DNA of 64,000 nt from Strigamia acuminata (Eukaryota; Arthropoda; Chilopoda; Geophilomorpha; Linotaeniidae): the NCBI GenBank assembly GCA_949358305.1, contig OX442318.1, positions 7,860,501 through 7,924,500 on the forward strand, in the 5' to 3' direction. A model generated the notes under the pieces. It did not search any database, was not told the DNA's origin, and saw only the letters and a list, made by a program, of their open reading frames with translations. A program made the position numbers and the translations under genes. Below, one piece after another: positions 1 through 13,015 of the stretch. Numbering within the stretch: the first letter of the stretch is position 1; each line of letters begins with the position of its first letter.

Positions 1-2194
1 ATCTTTTTGTTTGTTTAATCAGGGTAATGAATACAAATTAATAGAGTAAATAACAATTTTACTTTTTCGACAAACTTATATTTTCGAGTGAAGACCGTAG
101 TATAGGCCATCATGTTGTTAACACGCTATGACTTTCTTAAATGTAACTCGTGCTAAGTACAAGTATTAACACAAGATTTTCGTGTCCAAAAATCATCCGT
201 TAACACGATGAAACTTGTGGCATGACCCTCCAAAAATCGCGCTGTTTTTATCGTGCCACGAACATCAATGTTATCTTTGATAACTTAATGACGCAACAAA
301 CAAAATTTAAATATGGTATGCCAATCACTAGCAAGTACACTTTTAAAGCGTTTCATTTTAGAGTGTTCACCCTCTATAGTCCTAAACTAGAAATGAAATA
401 CACGCAACCATGGAATCCTTTTATCTCTTTCTCTTGACTATTTCCACAATTTCTCCTGACTGTGCTTGTGTTAGGTTGCCATAGAATACTCGTAGCTAGC
501 AACTGCAATGAAGTTTAATTATTTCTTAATTTAAACTTATCGGTAAGTCACAGTCAAGCATCAACTAACTCATTTATTCACAGTCGCTATGACAACTCAG
601 GTTTATCCTTTTGATACAATAACAATCGTGAAGAACACTAGAGTCAACACAGGAATGTATACAAAACTCTCAAGTGTTAAATCTAGTAACACAACCATGC
701 CATGCTTTATTAGATGCTTGCAAGTGTATTTCAGACTTGTCAAATCATCATAAAATTGTGCCAGAATGTTCTTTTCTTTGTGTTCTGAAATACATTTTTG
801 CTTACCGCAAACACCCGTGCTCTATCAGAGATTTTACCGGACCAAGGGCATTCTTATTGCTACCCCTTTTATGTTCTTTCGTATATATGGTTTGGTTTTA
901 CCATTTCCAAGACACAACCAATTAAGAAATGACTCCGGCTCGAGTTTACAGCGTAAGATAGCGAAACTTATTTTTACAACTGCAGGTTATGTAAAACATT
1001 GATGCAGCAGGCTGCAGTTTAAGTGGGGGAAACAAACTTTGTGAGACTGGATTAAAACTGGAAATTTATGAAAAACACATCTTTCATCCCACGTCTAATT
1101 TCATTTTAGTTTCCGCATGAATAAAAAATTTAATTAACAAACAAATACAATATCTCATTTTTTCTGACATGAAACAAACAGAAATTTGTCTTTATTATCA
1201 TATTTTAAAATACTCATCACCCAGAAAAAAAATAATAAAATAAAAAATAAAAAAAAAGAGAAAAAAAAAATTGTTTCAAAATTTTTCCAATTTATTCCTG
1301 GTAATGAGAAAAGGAGAATGGAAGATGCGGTCTGCAATGCAGTAGAATTAAGCATGTTGCTCGCAAGATTCATCAGAATTCTATGAGCGGATGTCATTCA
1401 AGCGAGCACAACAGTTCAATTGTCTTGGCAGTGTCGCTAGGGTCGACTTACACTCGTGTGGCCCCGAATATGGAACGAGCAACTCTTAGGACTTTTCAAC
1501 AAAACAAGCGCATAAAAACCTGTTGATGTTCTGCAAACAAATTCTTTTGCTTGATCCGATAGAATTACCACTAGTCAAGTGCCAATACCAAACATCAACA
1601 CTTTTATTACTCATGTGGGCACAAAAAAATGCTGCCAAATGGATATTTTCATTTTGGTCCAGCAGGCCCCACTCACTTAACCTTACAGCAATGCTTCCTA
1701 AGTGACAAAAGAGAAAGAATACAAAGAATAAAATTCGATACCTTCGAGACTTGACTCCCCAATCTTGTCCCCATTTCGATTTTTTTCCACTTTGACACAA
1801 ACTGAAGTGTATTTATTGGACAATTCCCAACGCTGGTCGCGCCACTGTAATATTTCAAATTTTCTAACCAGATGGTGCTGTTTACACTGACCATGCGCAC
1901 TCGAGACATTCCTTTTCCTGAATTGTTGTTCACAATCATGCAAAGCGACGAAAATCAGTCGCGACTATTATTGAGCAAAACCTGAATAGAAAATCTTCAA
2001 TTCTGAATTCGTATCGCGTGTGACACGTTGCTTGAACCACACGACATTTTCCACCAATCAAACGTCTTCTTCACCTGCAATAAAGTCCCCTCCATCTTGG
2101 ATTGAACAATGTGCAGCTGTTCTGCGCATGTTTGCATCACAAGAGTGTTCTAAATTAGACACGTTTCGCTGCATTGAGAAATAAAATTTTGCTA
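1..2194. other. AT-rich noncoding sequence
   Basis: No gene is seen apart from chance frames of up to 104 codons with no recognisable domain. The interval holds one dispersed repeat near its left end (listed separately) and a purine-rich A/G tract at about 1225-1275. The rest looks like unique intergenic or intronic DNA. Confidence 0.6.
113..379 (+). repeat. Dispersed repeat, copy 1 (partner at 22.03-22.70 kb)
   Basis: Three blocks recur at 22 kb. The block at 284-379 (TTAATGACGCAACAAA onward, through CACTAGCAAGTACACTTTTA) matches 22033-22127 in the same orientation. The block at 113-131 (TTAACACGCTATGA) matches 22281-22298. The block at 166-206, carrying TTTTCGTGTCCAAAAATCAT, matches 22661-22697 in the opposite orientation. 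The block order differs between copies, so at least one copy is rearranged. No coding potential is seen. It is probably an old transposon of unknown class. Confidence 0.6.
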
Positions 2195-2535
2195 TACTCT
2201 GAACCGACATAATGTTGACCTATTTCCCAATTGGTAGAGCCGTATTACATCTAACTGTGGACTGTGCTCTACTACGCGGAAAAGTAGTTCTGTTTTTTTT
2301 CAATGAATTTCAGTGTAAAAAGTGATTAGAATGATGGATTTTATTTATTTGGTAATAAAATATTTATTTTATTTGCTAAAATAAGCTTTTCCCTTTTTAA
2401 TCAATCCAAAGGTTTAGTTTTTTATTGGTTGTTTTGCCTAGTCAGATTACAATTCTGGTGTTACGGGCTACTTTTTTGTGTCACTACACCAGTGATACGG
2501 CTGGAATTAGGTCAACGTTATGTCCGTTCAGACTA
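2195..2535. mobile_element. MITE family A, copy 1
   Basis: Imperfect terminal inverted repeats of about 30 bp bound the element. The left end reads TACTCTGAACCGACATAA and the right end reads as its complement with a few changes (TTATGTCCGTTCAGACTA). The ends are TA, as expected for Tc1/mariner-like non-autonomous elements. The right inner part contains CAATTCTGGTGTT and TCACTACACCAG, shared with the copies at 11.2 and 50.2 kb. There is no coding capacity. This copy is more diverged than those two, so it is probably older. Confidence 0.75.
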
Positions 2536-4907
2536 CAGTCGCTTCGCAGTATTGTGAACTAGTCTTTAGGCTTGATACTCTTAAATATCAACTGGAATTA
2601 GGAAATCATCTGCGCAGAACGGGCTGCGCAGTATGAATTTGGCATCGAAATACCGGGTGCAAACTGTAGCGTTGCCCCAAAATGCACCAGAAAAAATGCT
2701 TCTGTGACTCCTCTGATAACATCGTTAGAATGATGCTCGCCTATTACTCGTTTCTATTATGTTTTACTACGTTTCACTTCACTCAGCCAAGATTACATTC
2801 ACGTCGCACAGATGTTCCTCCATCATTGGCTAACTCAACCTTTTTGCACTCGGGTTTAAAAATATTCAGGCTTTAAACCCTGGCATTTGCATATCGAATC
2901 GCACGTCCCCACATTTTATATTTTCCGCGCATCATTCCCCATTTAGCTGATTATAATGATGACAAAAGAAAAGCTATGTAACTTTCTTTTTTTCTAAAAT
3001 TAATAGAAAAAAATATATATTATGAAGCCCACACCTGTGTGCAACGAGGCAAAGTAAATTAAGACTAATTATTATTCAGCTCTTAGCATAATCACCTCAT
3101 TACATTCGCACAGTAAAGAAGTTGCACTCTTATTCTTATATCGTTTTGTCTCATTACCTCTGACCTGGAGTCCCGACTAATAACTATGTTAATTAATAAT
3201 TACCTCTTTAAAGTAAGAAAAAATTTCTACAAACCAAAAAAAATTCTAATTAGTTAAATTATACTCGGAAAAAACAGAAATATCTTATGGCCCATTATTG
3301 CTTCGAACTATGTCTTTGAAACAACAAACTTTCCTCAGCTACCCAAACCAGAAACTACTTTATGTCAACAATCCTACCACAAAGCTTCAAATTGCGACCC
3401 GGGCGGTTATTTATTTTATAGACCCAACCCCCCCCCCCCCCCCAGCGCTTATTTGAACCACGCGCACGCAAAATTGAATATTTTGCTAAGTTATGACGCA
3501 AAATATGAATTATATAAAGAGGCAATAAATGTTGTTAACTATAGGCTTGTCCAATTTAATAAATAAAAACTAGTACACTTAAAATACACTTAAACTAAAA
3601 TTGTTAAAACACGAGTATTTTTATTTTTGAATGCAGCTACTGCCATCTATTCACCCGGCGCTTATTGTGTTTATTGCCGGTGACCGGGTACGAACACTAA
3701 AATTAATAATACAAGAAATAAATAAATAAATACCAATATCCAATGCATTTTTCAATTATTTCTTTGCATTCCCAATTGCCTCTAAACAATTTCCAACCGG
3801 TTTTCACCGCTGATAAAAATATTGATTCGCCGTAACGGTATAAAAATTAATCCACTTTTGACAACACAAAGAATTTTGTAATTTAAGTCATTCTTTCTCT
3901 TGCTTTTGGAATGGAATGACAATCTTTCGATATGGAATTTCATCGGCAAATAGAAAACTCACCCGAAGATTAAATTCGATAACATCAACATATTATACCA
4001 CTTACACAAACCTATCAGAAGATTTACTGTACCTGAATAAAATATAGAGTCGAAGCCCTATAATGAAAATTCATTTTATCTCGTGACAAACCCAATACAA
4101 AATTCAAAATTTTTTTTTGTCAACTCATAAATCAAGTCCTGCAGCTGGCATTTCAGATGGATTCATTCATCCTCAGATTCCTCACACAGTTCCACTCAAG
4201 GGCAAGGATTGCTATGACCCTACAGTTTGAGAAATGTCCTCTATCACATACAAGATTCCGTAAGTGAAAAAGAAAAAAAACCTGACGAGACAACTAAATA
4301 CGACTTCCCTTTTCCTTCCCTATCTCATCATCTTATCTCAGCAACAGTAAAAGATTTCATCAGATCCAAACACACAAAGACTCCCTTTTCAAGCTTCATC
4401 AGGTTCGCATTGTCCAAAATACATTGAAAACAAACTTGAAGAAAAATGTTGACTTAACTCTACATTTCCTTTCAACTTGCCAGGATTTCATTCAATTCAT
4501 TGTCTATTACACCTCACATTATCTTTCAAACATCCTAAATTAAAAAAAAAAATAATATCTTCACCAGTTTTATCCCAAGGAATAAAAAAAAATCTTCTGG
4601 GACCACCTACCACCTACCCTGGGAATTGTGTGTAAACAAAGTGATATTTCATCCACTCTGCTTGTCACAAGGAGAACTATTCCAACAACATTTCTCTCTC
4701 CTTATCACAGCTTAGATTAATTTTTTTTTTCAATTTTTCCCATGAAACTGATTATTGATTCTACAAAAAAATATAATCAAAGGTCAAAATTCTTATATAT
4801 ATACTGTATTACAATTTTACAAGCCAGTTTTTTGAACTTATCGATCGGCTTTGACAAACTGAAATACACGAAAAGATAGGAATATTACTAATCCTAACCT
4901 TTCTTCA
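2536..4907. other. AT-rich noncoding sequence with homopolymer and microsatellite tracts
   Basis: No gene is supported. It holds a run of 16 C at 3428-3443, a short (AAAT)n tract near 3716-3733, and the right end of a family B element near 3575-3645. The remainder is A/T-rich with pyrimidine-rich stretches near 4290-4340. Confidence 0.6.
3575..3646 (-). mobile_element. MITE family B, end fragment
   Basis: The segment ends in ATTTTTGAATGCAGCTAC, the complement of the family B terminus GTAGCTGCATTCAAAAAT seen at 9.95 kb. Its inner part (ACACTTAAACTAAAATTGTT) is nearly identical to the segment at 52.12-52.17 kb. Only one end is recognisable. Confidence 0.55.
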
Positions 4908-4966
4908 ATAGTGAGTTTGCGGTTGCCAATTGTTCCTTATAATTATGAGTTACAAGCTTATAATAG
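4908..4966 (+). mobile_element. MITE family C, terminal stub
   Basis: This begins TAGTGAGTTTGCGGTTGCCA and matches the first ~50 bp of the inverted repeat of the full element at 33585-34117. It diverges after TTACAAGCTTATAA, so only one terminus is present. The last part folds back on itself (ATAATTATGAG...TTATAAT). Confidence 0.65.
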
Positions 4967-5533
4967 ACTCTTATAGACAGACAATGTGGGCCAAATATAT
5001 AAATATTACTTGAGTGGTATATTTAGTAATCCTAAAAGGAAAATTAAATCAAAATATTGGAAGTTAATTTTTTTCAAATTTTTCGTCATTCCACAGTCTT
5101 TTTGGACGCACCTTATATACATAGGCCAATATATATTCTTGATGCCAAATTCAAACACTAAATCTCATTTTTAGCTCACGAAAACACAAAAGTCTAAACT
5201 TGTTTATTGCACTTAAGTGAACTGCGGCAATTCTGATTGGCTAAACCGCAAGCAGCTTTGTCTTGTCGTTGAAGTCTGACGGTTCGTCAATGTTGAGTCC
5301 ATTTTGATGCTAAGACACAACCGGCTTGCGTGGTCTCATAAAAATTGAAATGTGTCAACGTTGGGAATAATGCTAAACTTATTTATTTATTTTTTAGAAA
5401 AATAATCTTTTTCTGGTCCAATTTTTGTATTGAATCAGTTTTGATCTCATCATGTTTATTGCAGTAGTGTCCCTTCTTATCAGACTTCAATCTTCTGAGA
5501 CTGAAAAATTCATTCTTTAAGTTGCAGCAGAGG

Positions 5534-5570
<37 letters not shown>

Positions 5571-6359
5571 TTTTTTTGCCAGGTTCCAACAGTCAGTCGA
5601 ATGCACCTGCAAGTCCATCAAAGCATGCGAGCAGAAAATATAAGATTACGGAATCATAAAATAAAAAAATTGAAAAAAATAAATTCAAATTTAACATGTA
5701 GTTCTGCACTCATTCTCGAATTCTAATAAAATGAAGAGTTTTCAAAAAAAATGAAAATGTAAATTCAGTGTACCCAAATGAAAAAAAAAATTAAAAAAAA
5801 AAAAAAATAGAAACTAATATTTTTTTCTATTAGAAAAATTTGATTATCTGAATAAAAAAAAAGAAGTAGAAAAATTTAAAATGAAAAAAATTCCAAGTTG
5901 CATCTTTGCAATTGGAATCACCAAATCAATTTTTCAAAATTTTCAAGTTGAACAAAAGGTGCAGGAAACGGTTGTTGAGTTATTAATCAACAGCACAGCA
6001 TGTCAAAACCAATTGAATATTAATCTTGAACAATATCAGTTTCGCATTGAACAAAACCAACTCGAATTACACACATTAACATTTGCAAAGCACTCGAAAA
6101 ATGCCCCTTAAAACCCAATGAAAATATCGAGTGCAGCTTCGTCGCATGACAAGGTTAGAAATGGGCGACTGTAAATTATTACTGTCAAAAAGATAATAAC
6201 TTTATCAGGAAATTACACTCAAACAAGATTTATAGTCTTAAATCACATTTTTTTCTCTATTACCAAATTAATCTTTACGCATTTCATCAATAAGAAAGCG
6301 CTAATTCAGATCTCCGGTACTCCGAGTGACCCTACTTAACGATGCTGAAAAACCTCCTT
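4967..6359. other. AT-rich noncoding sequence
   Basis: No gene is supported. It contains a (GA)n microsatellite (listed separately) and A-rich runs at about 5660-5880. A 76-codon frame at 5881-6111 starts after an A-rich tract and shows no recognisable domain, so I treat it as chance. Confidence 0.55.
5539..5567. repeat. (AG)n microsatellite
   Basis: About 14 uninterrupted AG dinucleotides lie within a longer purine-rich stretch. In the opposite strand this gives the Ser/Leu-repeat frame seen at 5383-5589, which is therefore not a gene. Confidence 0.9.
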
Positions 6360-6692
6360 TTTACCGGCATGCCGGTGTAAGTAAGTAAAAATTTTTTTCA
6401 ATAAGAATTGAGCCTAAACAAGCATAAAAAGCGTTTGTCGATGTCCAAAATGTAGGAAATTAGCCTAAATTTCTATAAATTTACCCAGATTTTAGTAATA
6501 ATCTTCAGAAAATTAGGAAAACTCAAATTTCAGGCCCAAATTCCAACATAATTATTCATCCGGGCTCTTTTAAGTAAAAAAAAAACAAAAACCAGCTTTT
6601 TCACTTATACCGGCATGTTTGACTGAAATCCCAAAAACCTGGTAAACCCATGTCCAACGGCATGCGGCTTAAAGCGGGGTAATACGATAGTT
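6360..6692 (+). mobile_element. Non-autonomous element family D, copy A
   Basis: The segment contains ACCGGCATGCCGGTGTAAG at its left and CTTAAAGCGGGGTAATACG at its right. Two internal blocks (about 6425-6485 and 6530-6615) are present at 14.4-14.86 kb in inverted orientation, including CCAACATAATTATTCAT and TCCAAAATGTAGGAAATT. The right terminus is in the same orientation in both copies. The simplest reading is an element with similar termini at both ends whose interior can sit either way round. No coding potential is seen; the class is unknown. Confidence 0.6.
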
Positions 6693-8034
6693 ATTCACTT
6701 CAGTTAGATATAACTCAAAAACTGTTTAATGAATGGAATTAAAATTTTACAGATTAAAACTACTTTTATCAAGCCACAGCTTAAAAATATATACGAGCCA
6801 TATACCTCGGTGAAAAATAAATGAGAAATTTCCAATCTAAGACAGTTTAAATGTGTACATCCCCAGTGCGATCGAAAACAGACAAAACAAACCACATTTT
6901 TCGAGTTAAATCGATACAAGCAGTTTAAAAAGCAGTTTAATAAGCATTTTAAATATATTTATGGCCATTTTTGGACTCCACCACTATACACACAAAATCC
7001 ATTATTCACCGACGTTTAAATTGCTTGATAAATAATGCTTATTAGCGAGTCTTGGATTTTAATCGCCCAAAGACATAATTAGACATTTCTATTAGTATTT
7101 TACAGTGCAAGTTCGCAAACTCTTGTGCAAATTTTTAATTTCCACGGAAACTAGCCTTTGCCATCAATTAAAGCGTAATGAGAACGGTGTTGACTGATTC
7201 GAAACACGAGAAAATGTCAAAACTGTGTTTATTTTCCATAATGAGAATTTGCCAACTCAATTTTTAAAGCTGAAACTCGCGTGCACTAATTTCTATTCAC
7301 TCGGCCCGCATCAATGAGGTCTCATCTCGAGCGAATATTTATTTTCAGCATCAACAAATTCGAGTCGAGCATAAGAAACACTCATCAAGCGCCACTAGAT
7401 TAGCTCTAGACTTGACACCAACACGAGTTTCAAGCGTGACAACAACACGGGTCCTCGACATACCGTCGCGAGCTCAACATGTACTGCTTAAACCCGCAAT
7501 ACTTCAACTTAAAAATCAAGGGAAAACTTTACGCCTCTTTTGTCCACCAACATTTCCACACAAAAGCCTCGTTGCTCCAAGAGTATCTCTGACTGTCGCA
7601 GCAAATAAGACGGTCTGCTTAATCAGTTGTTCTGCTGATTACCGAACTCGGCGACGTGACCGGGGTGAGCGAGCAAGAGCAGCAATTTAGCCAGTGTCTC
7701 CCAACCTCGCAAGAAAAGAAATTTGACCCGAACCGAGGGAGATAAAAAGGGAGGAGGGCCTAAACAACACGTCTGTCCATCAAGTACACGCCAACCGTTA
7801 AACTTAATTACATTTCAATTGAATGCGATTTTCGCTTCGCAATTAAATTAGGGAGAAATATACTTTTGCATGAGTTATCGCAGTAGGCGGCAACTGGACT
7901 CCGGAAACCAATCAGTATACTGTCAAAATACCGTACATCTTCTAATTGTCCGCGGGCCTCTATTACCAAGCGAGTATCCAATTGCACGCGGGTATTTTAT
8001 ACGTTGCGCAAAAACAGACTTCACTTGGTGATGT
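6693..8034. other. Noncoding sequence with a more G/C-rich block
   Basis: No gene is supported. The part from about 7260 to 7800 is richer in G, C and CpG than its surroundings and carries a 92-codon frame (7412-7690) with no recognisable domain. It might be a regulatory region or an untranslated exon, but nothing in the sequence decides this. Confidence 0.45.
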
Positions 8035-8510
8035 TAACGTTCAATCTTAAATGGATTTCTTTGATTTCGCTGATTTTCTTGATTTTGGGAGACCGGAAGT
8101 GACGATTTTTATGTCATAAAATCGAAATTAGATTTTAGTCGATCTTAAATGGATTTCTTTGATTTAGCTGATTTTCTTGATTTCGGGAGATCGGAAGTGA
8201 CTATTTTGATTTTCTTTATTTTTTTGATTTCGGTAGACCGGAAGTGACGATTTTTACATCATAAAATCAAAATCAGATTTTAGTCAATCTTAAATGGATT
8301 TCTTTGATTTAGCTGATTTTCTTGATTTTCTTGATTTCGGGAGACCGGAAGTGATGATTTTTACGTCATAAAATCAAAATCAGATTTCAGTCGATCTTAA
8401 ATGGATTTCTTTGATTTAGCTGATTTTCTTGATTTTCTTGATTTCGGGAGACCGGAAGTGACGATTTTTACGTCAAAAAATCGAAATCAGATTTCAGAAA
8501 ATCAGATTTT
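8035..8510 (+). repeat. Minisatellite, ~100-140 bp unit, four copies
   Basis: Four tandem copies begin near 8041, 8141, 8284 and 8393 with TCTTAAATGGATTTCTTTGA. Each continues through TTTCTTGATTTCGGGAGACC and GGAAGTGACGATTTTTA. Unit length varies because short internal pieces (GATTTTCTT) are themselves repeated. The GGGAGACCGGAAGTGAC block is the only G/C-rich part of each unit. Confidence 0.85.
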
Positions 8511-9947
8511 TTGGAATCCACATGCAGGGTAGCTTTTCTTGATTTCCAAGTGGATTTTCATCCATCTCTTTATTCGTCGTAATCTTATAATTGTTTATGT
8601 ATGACCCCTTTAGCCCTCTAGTGGACATTTCTCCTTTACACTATCGGGTCACTCCTGTCACTTTATCACAAACCTAATTTCCATTCCCATTTATAAACAG
8701 CCAACAAAAAAAATAATAAAATAAATTCCTCTACTGTATGTGCTTAGCTAGTGCTATTTCATGTCAGTTGACGTCTGTTGCACCAAACTGACCATCTGTC
8801 ATTCACCTTTAGGTCAAAATGATCCAAATATTGTTAATTTAAACATGCTTGCAGGTGAAAGAGAAAGATTTGAGCAAATTCTTCTTTCCCCTCAGGTCCA
8901 ATTTTCAATTTTCATTTTCCCTTACCTGCAGTGCACTTTTGAGCGAACAGTTGTTCCGTCCACATTCCAACAGCATTAAATAGCCCATGGGCCTCTATTA
9001 CCGCGCGGGCATCCAATTGCGCGCAAGGGAGAACAAACTTTTGCAAACAGTGCAATTAGAACACATACAAAATATATATCTTCCTGTTTATATTTATTAT
9101 TCACCACTAAAGTTGATGCAAAAAATGCAAACACACATTCAGATACTTATTTATTCATATCTATTACACGAGCCAACGTGAAGTTAAACTCATCGAACAA
9201 CAAACCGTCAACATTTCACATCGAGCTATTAAAATCCCCAACAGCAATTGCCACACGCCAGCAACGGGAATTTGCTTAGCTCGGCTTTAAGGCTAAAACA
9301 ACGACATTATTATGAAAATCCCAGCAGAAAAAAAGCATAAAACTATTTTCATGCAAACAAAAAAATGTAGAAAATATTAATAATACATTCTTGGCTGCTA
9401 TTCACAGTCGACCTTTCCATTAGTGTCAGGCAAAACAAATCCAGCAGACACACATACTGACAATGCATTATTCTCTTAAGCACTGGAATTTCCAATTAAA
9501 TCTTAAAACTAAAGGCGAAAACGACAACTGCTCCTCAACTCGTGCGAACATTTGCAACAATATTAATATGCCGTTTGCAATACCGCCAACTCAGTGGACT
9601 TAATGCGACCACACCACCTCTGGGATAATTTTACTAACCCCCTGTGGTGTGATGGAAAACAACCTACAACTGCGTTATTATATCACATGTCAACAATGCC
9701 ATAAACCAAACTAATCTCCCATTAAAACCACGCTTTTAATTCACATTTTGTGTCATCACAGTATGGATATTTCAATCAATTTGGAACACCAATATGAATT
9801 CAAAACCTCCAGTTAGGCACCGTATTTTACCGATTAAGAAAGACCCTTTGCATTGAAAAAGACGTCTTCTAAGGGTTATACGTGTTTATGTTTTTGTTTT
9901 GCGATGTTAAAAGATACAAAAACAAACACACAAGCACCAAAAACAGT
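8511..9947. other. AT-rich noncoding sequence
   Basis: Nothing gene-like is seen. A short perfect 8 bp hairpin (CACACCAC...GTGGTGTG) lies near 9612-9652. Two frames near 8761-9181 (64-72 codons) have no recognisable content. Confidence 0.55.
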
Positions 9948-10086
9948 AGCTGCATTCAAAAATAAAAATAAAATTTTTAGTTTAAGTGTATATTAAGTTT
10001 TAACATGGGTTTAAACAGGAAATGATGTCATTTTTGGTTTCAAATTGAAGTAAAACACAAAATATTTTAGTTTTTGGAATGCAGCT
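9948..10086. mobile_element. MITE family B, complete copy
   Basis: The element is bounded by AGCTGCATTCAAAAA at the left and its near complement TTTTTGGAATGCAGCT at the right. The interior is A/T-rich and includes AGTTTAAGTGTATATTAAG. Related single ends are found at 3.6, 29.8 and 52.1 kb. The short length and inverted ends suit a non-autonomous DNA transposon; the superfamily is not resolved. Confidence 0.65.
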
Positions 10087-10095
10087 TTTTAAAAA

Positions 10096-10190
10096 CCGTG
10101 TTAAATCAAAATAAATCATGTAAAAACGGAATTGAATTTATTTTTCTAGATCCGTATTAAATCAAAATTGTGTAAAAACAGAATTGGGTG
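10096..10190 (+). repeat. Two-copy tandem duplication, ~57 bp unit
   Basis: CCGTGTTAAATCAAAAT...GTAAAAACGGAATTGAA is followed directly by a diverged second copy, CCGTATTAAATCAAAAT...GTAAAAACAGAATTGGG. It lies immediately to the right of the family B element. Confidence 0.6.
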
Positions 10191-11216
10191 TATAGTGTGA
10201 TTTTAGACATGTTTTATCTCTAGTTTTGGTTTTCACAACTAAATTTAAAAGAATAATCTCCCACATCCACATAGAAACACAAAAACTATATAAACAGAAA
10301 CTTTAAATACACCTTTTGTTCTTTACAGTCCAACTTTCATTGTTTACATAAGCCTTTATTATCCTTTCAGTTTCAAATGGCGCAAAATTTAAATCTAAAC
10401 TTAATTGCTGTAAACTGTCATAAGGCATTACAAATAAGCCATTTAACAGAGCAATCTGAATTCTTTTTTCCTCAAAATGCTGCTCGATTTGGCTTTTTTT
10501 CAACAATTTTTGCCCGTTCCTTACAACAAGAAAGTCTTAAGTAATAAAAAATTTGATAAGAGAGAAATTGGTGGCTGGAAGCATAAGCCCGGTTGCCAGG
10601 ACAACGCATCCGATCAACAACCCCTTAATACAGGGTATTGGAAGAATGACAGTCGGGTATTAGCGAGAGCACTTCTCATAATCTTCGAGTCCTGTCACAA
10701 GACAAGCCAGGTCATCCTTAGTGCCAAGCATCAATAAATAAATAAATTTGTGGGCCCTGCGCTATTAATTTCGGCCATAGGATTTCCAAATGAAAGACGG
10801 TGAGCTTAATGAACACTTCATACTCGTAAATTCATCGGCACAAAATTAAGCCTTCACACGCTGGGCTGGTCATTTGCAAATAAATTTCAATGCGAATACC
10901 GTTAAAGCAAGCGCAAAGTATTTATGCAAAAAAATTTCCCCAACATACGCCAAGTCTTGTTCATCGTAGTTAAATCAGTCTAAACACATATTTTAGACAG
11001 CGATATTGCTAAAGCTGCTATTTTTGCGGACTAAAAACAATGAAATTGCGGGCAGCATAACTTTAAGTTGGCTTCTCCCACTTTCACCAAAAGCGCATCA
11101 ACTTCGGTCTTCGATATTTTATTTTTTCTGATTACCGCCACGACAAAAGTGATATTTCCCAGTCTAGTTGTGAATACACAACTGTACTGGAATCTATAAA
11201 ACTAAAAATGGCTGCC
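10191..11216. other. AT-rich noncoding sequence
   Basis: No gene is supported. A minus-strand frame at 10303-10506 (67 codons) has a protein-like composition (contains FAPFETERIIKAYVNNESW) but no stop-free extension and no family I recognise. It might be a relic of a mobile-element protein; I do not call it a gene. Confidence 0.45.
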
Positions 11217-11450
11217 TATACTCTGGCCATGTGTAAGTTGAGCCTAAATCCGAGCCTCATAACTCACTCTGTGCTGCCACCAGGAAAAATAGTTCAGAGT
11301 TTATTGCTTGCTTCTTCCAGAAATCTTAGAACGTTCGCTTACTATTTCAGTAGATCGGTTGCAATCCTGGTGTTCGGATCTATTTTCTTGTATCACTACA
11401 CCAGAGAAAAGGCTCGGATTTAGGCTCAACTTACACATGGCCAGAGTATA
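11217..11450. mobile_element. MITE family A, copy 2 (perfect 40 bp inverted repeats)
   Basis: The left arm 11217-11256 begins TATACTCTGGCCATGTGTAA, and the right arm 11411-11450 is its exact reverse complement across 40 bp. The ends are consistent with a TA target duplication and a TACTCTGG...CCAGAGTA element. The internal right part carries CAATCCTGGTGTTCGGATC and TCACTACACCAG, shared with copies at 2.2 and 50.2 kb. With perfect arms, this is one of the youngest copies in the window. It encodes nothing and would need a transposase supplied in trans. Confidence 0.9.
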
Positions 11451-12529
11451 GAAGCAGCGCCAATTGTGACAATTTAAAAAAATACACTAAAAGCACTTTC
11501 GCTTCGATCCTTCTAGATTTAATTATCGTGCACCCAAATAGGTACATTGAGAGCACCAAAGTGTGGTATATTCAAACCTTGCCCCTGTGAGGGTTAAAGG
11601 TCGTTTCAATGTAAACCGTTGCAGTTCAACGGGTCTCCCTGATTAAACTCGGTGCACCTGCAACAGAAAGCAGATCAAACTGGCCACCATTTTTCAAGTC
11701 CAACTCGAGAAAACTTTTAATTTAATCACACCAAATTTACATTCCAAATTTGAAGTTTAAACAAGCAGTTTAGTCGAAACGACTTTCCAAATCCAGCCGT
11801 AACATAAATATATTTTTTTAATGCCATATTGAAGTCGTTATAAAGAATGGGTCGACCGAAATGAGTTATGTTTGCATGCAGCTCCTTGTGAATTACGATA
11901 ATAAACATGAAGCAATCACAAGAATATTAACCATGAAATCAGACTCCCAACTCATTTTATGTCGGATCGATCAAAGCTGGTAGCAATGGATAAAATACAA
12001 ACACACGCAACTCCATTACATTTTTAAATTACCATCCTCTCTTTGCCATTACAATTCATCGCTCTAGCTGTTGATTTAGTCAAATCAGACCGAAAACCGC
12101 GCTGATATTTCCACATAAAATAACACTCACGTTCCATAATCAGATAAAATTAAACCAAAATACAATTCCACTCAACTACAGACACATTCCAACAGAAATT
12201 CCTACCTTTCGATGACTTTTTCGAATTCTTACCTGCAAATAGACAAAAAGAAAAAGAAAAATCAGTCGGAATCACAATTAATCAATCAAGTCGACTCCTT
12301 AGCGGCGTCATTACATAAACAACACTTTAATTAATTATTTGGTCGCCCATGGGTGGTGGAATGCACAACATACACCCAAGGGGTCGTCAGACGTCCAACG
12401 GAGTAATCACGAGCCCTTCTCTCCCCCCAAGGTGCCCCTGCTAAGTCACTACAATCAAATTACTTCACTGTCACACTATTGGTAAGACGACCTCTGCAGT
12501 GAAAAGTGACAAATTCAACAATAAAATTA
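11451..12529. other. AT-rich noncoding sequence
   Basis: No gene or clear repeat is seen. Short frames here (up to 60 codons) have no recognisable content. Confidence 0.55.
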
Positions 12530-13015
12530 CAAGGACCCCAAAATATCTGTTCAATGAAATTAATTACATGAGTATTATTTTTATAAAATTTGGTATAGAT
12601 GGGGCCCCAAACTCAAGGGGCCCTCAAAATATTTTTATAATAAAATTACACGTACGCTATTTCCGTATTTAGTTGAGAAAGATTCGCACATGCGTTATCG
12701 TACGACCTACACGCGTTAACGTTACAAACCGGAAGTCACGTTACACGTTTTAGGTCGCGAGATTACAGCACAACTTCCCCTGGCCGTGAAGACCCTCAGA
12801 CGAGATTTGCATACATTGAAGCCAGGTGACACAAAATAACAACACCCCTAACTCAGGGACCCAAAAACATTTTTTAAATTTAATTGTATGTATATTATTT
12901 TTATAACATTTAGTGTTGCTGGGGCCCAAAAATATTTGTAAATATAATTATATGTAAATTATTTTTACGGCATTCGTTGTGGGTGGGGCCCATATCACCT
13001 TTCGCAGGCCCTGGC
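12530..13015 (+). repeat. GGGGCCC-punctuated repeat, ~75 bp unit, split array
   Basis: Four diverged units each run from an ACCCAAAAATATTT-like start through TATTATTTTTATAACATTT and end in GGGGCCC. Two lie at about 12535-12655 and two at about 12850-13012. Between them (12656-12845) lies a non-repeated, CpG-rich block that includes TACACGCGTTAACGTTAC and ACCGGAAGTCACG. The array may have been interrupted by an insertion. Confidence 0.6.

Noticed and set aside
9612-9652. CACACCAC...GTGGTGTG hairpin
   Set aside because: Only 8 bp of pairing, expected by chance in a window of this size.
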